Shown piece by piece: positions 5,663-8,582 of a DNA stretch of 8,582 nt. The DNA is from Candidatus Rokubacteria bacterium RIFCSPLOWO2_02_FULL_72_37. Its GTDB lineage: Bacteria > Methylomirabilota > Methylomirabilia > Rokubacteriales > CSP1-6. Location: assembly GCA_001790315.1 (NCBI GenBank), contig MGCE01000128.1, forward strand, positions 5,043 through 13,624, read 5' to 3'. Each line of letters begins with the position of its first letter. Positions within the stretch are counted from its first letter, which is position 1. Under the pieces are notes generated by a model. That model did no database searches. It was not told the origin of the DNA and worked only from the letters and a program-made list of their open reading frames with translations. The position numbers and the translations under genes were made by a program.

Positions 5663-5667
5663 CCTCC
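5663..5667 (-). promoter_or_regulatory. Ribosome binding site of the thiolase-like gene
   Basis: GGAGG on the minus strand directly follows the hydratase stop codon (TGAGGAGG) and stands nine bases before the ATG at 5653. It fixes this start against longer open-frame extensions and suggests re-use of terminating ribosomes. Confidence 0.75.
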
Positions 5668-6462
5668 TCACCGTCCCTGGAACCGGGGCGGCCGCCGCTC
5701 CTCGAACGCGCGGACGCCCTCGCGCATGTCCTCGGTGTGGTCGAGGGGCTGGCGGAGCGCGCGCGCCAGCTCGAGGCACGAGACGAGGTCCGCCTCGTAG
5801 CAGGCGTTGACGAGCCGCTTGACCGCCTGCACCGCCAGCGGACCGTTGGCCGCGATCTCGTCGGCGAGCGCGCGCGCCGCGGTCGCCAGCTCGGCGTGCG
5901 GGACCACGAGGTCCACCAGGCCGAGCTCCGCCGCCTGGCGGGCGGGAAAGCGGCGGCCGCTCAGGAGGACGAGCTTGGCGACGCCCTTGCCCACGAGGCG
6001 CGTGAGCCGCGCCGGCCCGCCCGCGCCGGGGAACACGCCGATCCGGACCTCGGTGAGCCCGACCTCGGCGCGGTCGGAGGCGAGGCGGATGTCGCACGCG
6101 ACCGCCAGCTCCATGCCGCCGCCGAGCGCGTAGCCGTTGATGGCGGCGATCACGGGCACGGCGAGCGCCTCGAGCTCGTCGAAGCAGCGGCCGAGCCGGA
6201 GCGCGTGGCTCCAGCGCTCCTCCAGGGTCATGGCCCCGCGCTCCTTGATGTCGCCGCCCACCGAAAACGCGCGCTCGCCCGCGCCGGTGACGACGACCGC
6301 GCGGACACCCGGCCGCGCGCGGAGGTCGCGCAGCGCCTGCTCGAGGCCCTCGGCGAAGCGCCGCCCCATCGCGTTCATCGCCGCCGGCCGGTTGAGCGTG
6401 AGCGTCGCCACCGCGCCGTCGACCGTGAGGAGGACCTCCGCCTCGGGCACGCCAGGCGTCAT
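5668..6462 (-). CDS. Enoyl-CoA hydratase (crotonase family, both catalytic glutamates present)
   Basis: A 264-residue crotonase that should add water across the 2,3-double bond of an enoyl-CoA. The oxyanion-hole segments are FSVGGD (66-71) and AAINGYALGGG (106-116). Both catalytic glutamates are in place: Glu118 in GGGMELAVACD and Glu138 in VGLTEVRIG, followed by the usual FPGAGGPARLTRLVG. The C-terminal GVRAFEERRPPRFQG is characteristic of hydratases. It starts at ATG 6462, overlapping the carboxyltransferase stop by ATGA, and ends 14 bases before the thiolase-like start. Carboxylase followed by hydratase recalls 3-methylcrotonyl-CoA carboxylase with methylglutaconyl-CoA hydratase (Liu) and geranyl-CoA carboxylase with its hydratase (Atu), so its substrate may be a carboxylated enoyl-CoA (inference). 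Confidence 0.95.
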   Translation of the reverse strand: MTPGVPEAEVLLTVDGAVATLTLNRPAAMNAMGRRFAEGLEQALRDLRARPGVRAVVVTGAGERAFSVGGDIKERGAMTLEERWSHALRLGRCFDELEALAVPVIAAINGYALGGGMELAVACDIRLASDRAEVGLTEVRIGVFPGAGGPARLTRLVGKGVAKLVLLSGRRFPARQAAELGLVDLVVPHAELATAARALADEIAANGPLAVQAVKRLVNACYEADLVSCLELARALRQPLDHTEDMREGVRAFEERRPPRFQGR

Positions 6463-7985
6463 CCGGGAATCACGCCGTTCCAGCGCCGCACGGGGCGGCG
6501 CGGCTTGGCGGCCCAGGCGCCGAAGCGGCGGATCAGCTCCTCGCGCAGCGCGCGGCCGGGGACGACCGCGTCGATGAAGAACTCCGAGGCGAGGCGATAG
6601 AGGTCGATCTTCTCCTCGTACTCGCGCCGCTTCTCCCGGATGAAGGTCTGCCGCGCCTCGCCCTCGAGCGCCTGGATCGTGTTGAGGTGGATCGCGTTCA
6701 CCGCCGGCTCCGGCGCCATGATCGCGAGCTTCGCCGTCGGCAGCGCGATGCAGGCGTCCGGCAGGAAGGACGCGCCCGACATCGCCATGTAGCCGGCGCC
6801 GTAGGCCTTGCGGACGACGACGCAGATCTTCGGCACCGTCGCCTCGGCGACGGCGAAGAGCATCTTGGCGCCGTGGCGGATGATGCCCTGGCGCTCGACC
6901 TGGCTGCCGATCATGAAGCCGGGCACGTCCGCGAGGAACAGGAGCGGGATGTTGAACGCGTTGCAGAGCCAGACGAAGCGCGCGCCCTTGTCGGAGGAGT
7001 CGCCGAAGAGGACGCCGCCCTTCACCTTCGGCTGGTTGGCGACGATCCCGATCACGCGCCCGTCGAGGCGCGCCAGCCCGGTGACGAGCTCCGGGGCGAA
7101 GAGCCGCTTGATCTCGAAGAAGCTCCCCTCGTCGACCAGCCGGTCGATGACGCGGTACATGTCGAAGACCCGGTTCTGCTCGGGCGGGATCAGCTCGTCG
7201 ATCGGCCGGCCCGCCGCCGGCTCGCGCGCCGGGGCCGCCGCCGGCGCCTCGCTCCAGGAGCGCGGCATGTACTCGAGGTAGCGCGCCACGAGCGCGAGCG
7301 CCTCCTCCTCGCTCGCGGCGAGGACGTCGCCGAGACCGCTCACGCTGCAGTGCATCCGGGCCCCGCCCATCTCCTCCATCGTGACCTTCTCGCCCGTCGC
7401 CATCTCGGACATGCGCGGCGAGCCCAGGTACGCCGAGGCGTGGCCGTCGACCATGATGACGAGGTCGCAGAACGCCGGCATGTACGCGGCGCCGGCGGGC
7501 GAGGGCCCGAGGAGCACGCACACCTGCGGCACGACGCCGGAGAGCTGGATCTGGTTGTGGAAGATCCGGCCGGCGTGGTGGCGTCCCACGAAGATGTCGA
7601 ACTGCTCGTCGAGGCGGGCGCCCGCGGAGTCGACCAGGTAGAGCATCGGCAGCGCGGCGTCCCGCGCGATCTCCTGGATGCGCTGGATCTTCTGGATGGT
7701 GAGGCGGCCCCAGGCGCCGGCCTTCACGGTCATGTCGTTCGCCATCACGGCGACGGGCCGTCCGCCGAGCGTGCCCGTGCCCGTGACCACGGCGTCGGCG
7801 GGGAGCCCCTCGTCGACCGCGCGCGCCAGCAGGCCGTCCTCGACCAGGGAGCCCGGATCGAGGAGCCGCGCGAGTCGCTCGCGCGCGAAGAGCTTGCCCT
7901 CCTCGCGGAGCTTCTGGTGGTACTTCTCGTGACCGCCCCGCTGGATGGCCTCGATGCGCTGGAGCAGGTCAGGGTCCTGCGTCAC
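6459..7985 (-). CDS. Acyl-CoA carboxylase beta subunit (biotin-dependent carboxyltransferase)
   Basis: A 508-residue carboxyltransferase of the PccB/MccB type, which moves carboxyl from carboxybiotin to an acyl-CoA. Both crotonase-like halves are complete. The N half (about 20-240) holds KYHQKLREEGKLFARERL, VDSAGARL (118-125) and the oxyanion segment GPSPAGAAYMPAF (160-172). An Ala/Pro linker spans about 243-260. The C half (about 265-500) holds DVPGFMIGSQVERQGIIRHG (353-372) and VVRKAYGAGY (390-399). The start is GTG at 7985, chosen because AAGGAGG stands six bases upstream; this overlaps the end of the preceding gene by 17 bases. No biotin carboxylase or biotin-carrier gene lies in the window, so the alpha subunit must be upstream or elsewhere. 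The substrate could be 3-methylcrotonyl-, geranyl-, propionyl- or another acyl-CoA; a decarboxylase-type role is not excluded. Confidence 0.95.
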   Translation of the reverse strand: MTQDPDLLQRIEAIQRGGHEKYHQKLREEGKLFARERLARLLDPGSLVEDGLLARAVDEGLPADAVVTGTGTLGGRPVAVMANDMTVKAGAWGRLTIQKIQRIQEIARDAALPMLYLVDSAGARLDEQFDIFVGRHHAGRIFHNQIQLSGVVPQVCVLLGPSPAGAAYMPAFCDLVIMVDGHASAYLGSPRMSEMATGEKVTMEEMGGARMHCSVSGLGDVLAASEEEALALVARYLEYMPRSWSEAPAAAPAREPAAGRPIDELIPPEQNRVFDMYRVIDRLVDEGSFFEIKRLFAPELVTGLARLDGRVIGIVANQPKVKGGVLFGDSSDKGARFVWLCNAFNIPLLFLADVPGFMIGSQVERQGIIRHGAKMLFAVAEATVPKICVVVRKAYGAGYMAMSGASFLPDACIALPTAKLAIMAPEPAVNAIHLNTIQALEGEARQTFIREKRREYEEKIDLYRLASEFFIDAVVPGRALREELIRRFGAWAAKPRRPVRRWNGVIPG

Positions 7986-8582
7986 GGCGGGCCTCCTTCG
8001 CCACCACGGCTTCCGCGTAGGCGTGCAGCGCGTCCCAGTCGTAGGGCCCCTGCCGGAGGCCGATGTTGACGCGCTGGACGCCGGCCTCGCGGTAGGCGGC
8101 GATCAGCTCGGCGGCCCGGGCGGGCGTGCCGCGCAGGAACCCGGTGCGCGCGTCGCGGCCGAAGTGCGACTGGTAGATCGCCTCGCCGCGCGCGGCGCCC
8201 GTGGCGTCGGCGCCCATGTAGAAGCCGACGTTGACCGTGCGCGCGATCTCCCTCGGGTCGCGCCCCTCCTTCGCGCACCAGTCGTCGAGCACGGCGCTCT
8301 TCTGCTTCCACTCCTCCGGGCCGATGTAGGGCCCGTTCCAGCCATCGGCCCAGCGGGCGGCGGCGCGCAGCGTCCGCTTCTCGCCCCGGCCGCCGATCCA
8401 GATGGGCAGCCGCCGGCGCAAGGGCTTGGGGTTGTTGCGCGCGTCGTTGAGCTGGAAGTGCTTGCCGGTGAACTGCGAGACCTTCTCGTCGGGGTCGAAG
8501 AGCTTCCGGAGCACCTGGGCGTACTCCTCCAGCATGTCCTCGCGCACGCCGATGCGGTCGAACGGGATGCCGAACGCGCGGT
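7969..8582 (-). CDS. Luciferase-like (LLM class) F420/flavin-dependent oxidoreductase, 5' end cut off
   Basis: The C-terminal 203 residues of a bacterial-luciferase-like TIM-barrel oxidoreductase; the N-terminus lies beyond the window. The frame is open through to the edge, and RAFGIPFDRIGVREDMLEEY at the cut is family-typical, so no start should be placed at the internal GTG (8547). Other hallmarks are the segment NPKPLRRRLPIWIGGRGEKR, then AARWADGWNG, and a late block REAGVQRVNIGL. The IWIGG...EKRTLR...ADGWN pattern resembles predicted F420-dependent members (Rv1855c-like), but cofactor choice between F420 and FMN cannot be settled from this part. It is the most upstream gene seen of block A and overlaps the carboxyltransferase gene. 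It might hydroxylate, dehydrogenate or reduce a pathway intermediate; the substrate is unknown. Confidence 0.92.
   Translation of the reverse strand, partial: RAFGIPFDRIGVREDMLEEYAQVLRKLFDPDEKVSQFTGKHFQLNDARNNPKPLRRRLPIWIGGRGEKRTLRAAARWADGWNGPYIGPEEWKQKSAVLDDWCAKEGRDPREIARTVNVGFYMGADATGAARGEAIYQSHFGRDARTGFLRGTPARAAELIAAYREAGVQRVNIGLRQGPYDWDALHAYAEAVVAKEARRDAGP
7992..7998 (-). promoter_or_regulatory. Strong Shine-Dalgarno of the carboxyltransferase gene, inside the upstream coding end
   Basis: AAGGAGG on the minus strand, six bases before the GTG at 7985, lies within the last codons of the luciferase-like gene. It is the best ribosome binding site in the window and decides the GTG start and the 17-base gene overlap. 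Confidence 0.8.

Noticed and set aside
5654..6097. Long upstream extension of the thiolase-like frame, read as a fusion protein
   Set aside because: The extension is Arg/Pro-rich shadow of the hydratase gene. The ATG at 5653 has a Shine-Dalgarno and the family N-terminus follows it.
6687..8069. A 460-codon plus-strand open frame antisense to the carboxyltransferase gene
   Set aside because: Its protein is Arg/Ala/His/Asp-rich low-complexity with no domain, as expected opposite a high-GC gene whose minus-strand product is a full, motif-complete enzyme. The plus-strand frames at 4544-5800, 1564-3045, 698-1720 and 5737-6600 are rejected for the same reason.
1..8582. CRISPR arrays, tRNA or rRNA genes, transposase genes
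   Set aside because: No regularly spaced repeats, no cloverleaf or rRNA-like stretches, and no transposase or integrase motifs were seen on either strand.

Overview
This 8.6 kb window is very GC-rich and coding-dense. Every gene I can support lies on the minus strand, so transcription runs from high to low coordinates. The contents are CoA-thioester catabolism genes typical of high-GC soil or sediment bacteria. A luciferase-like oxidoreductase of the F420/flavin type and a paired DUF35/thiolase-like set would suit an actinobacterium, a proteobacterium or an uncultured lineage of the Rokubacteria kind. No marker gene is present, so taxonomy is inference only.

Layout in transcription order. 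Block A (8582 to 4000): a luciferase-like monooxygenase cut by the window edge; the beta (carboxyltransferase) subunit of an acyl-CoA carboxylase; a canonical enoyl-CoA hydratase with both catalytic glutamates; a thiolase-fold protein lacking the nucleophilic cysteine; a possible 22-codon linker ORF; and a DUF35 zinc-ribbon/OB-fold partner protein. Except for a 14-base gap before the thiolase-like gene, these genes overlap or abut, so the block looks like one operon. Then comes a roughly 1 kb stretch (about 4000 to 2962) with visibly lower GC and looser packing. It carries a two-gene type II toxin-antitoxin module (PF09720-type antitoxin, ParE/RelE-type toxin) and structured non-coding DNA. 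Block B (2961 to 1): an AMP-forming acyl-CoA synthetase, a crotonase lacking both canonical glutamates, and an Old Yellow Enzyme-family reductase cut by the other window edge. Both junctions in block B are 4-base GTGA overlaps.

Working model (inference): block B activates an organic acid to its CoA ester and adjusts double bonds (isomerase-like crotonase plus enoate/dienoyl-CoA reductase). Block A carboxylates an enoyl-CoA, hydrates it, and cleaves the resulting hydroxyacyl-CoA. This parallels the Liu (leucine) and Atu (acyclic terpene) logic of carboxylase followed by hydratase followed by lyase, but the last step would be done by a cysteine-less thiolase/DUF35 pair, a type known from the Ltp2-ChsH2 retro-aldolase of steroid side-chain degradation. 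The most unusual sequence features are that cysteine-less pair and a bulged hairpin with attC-like box arrangement directly behind the toxin gene.
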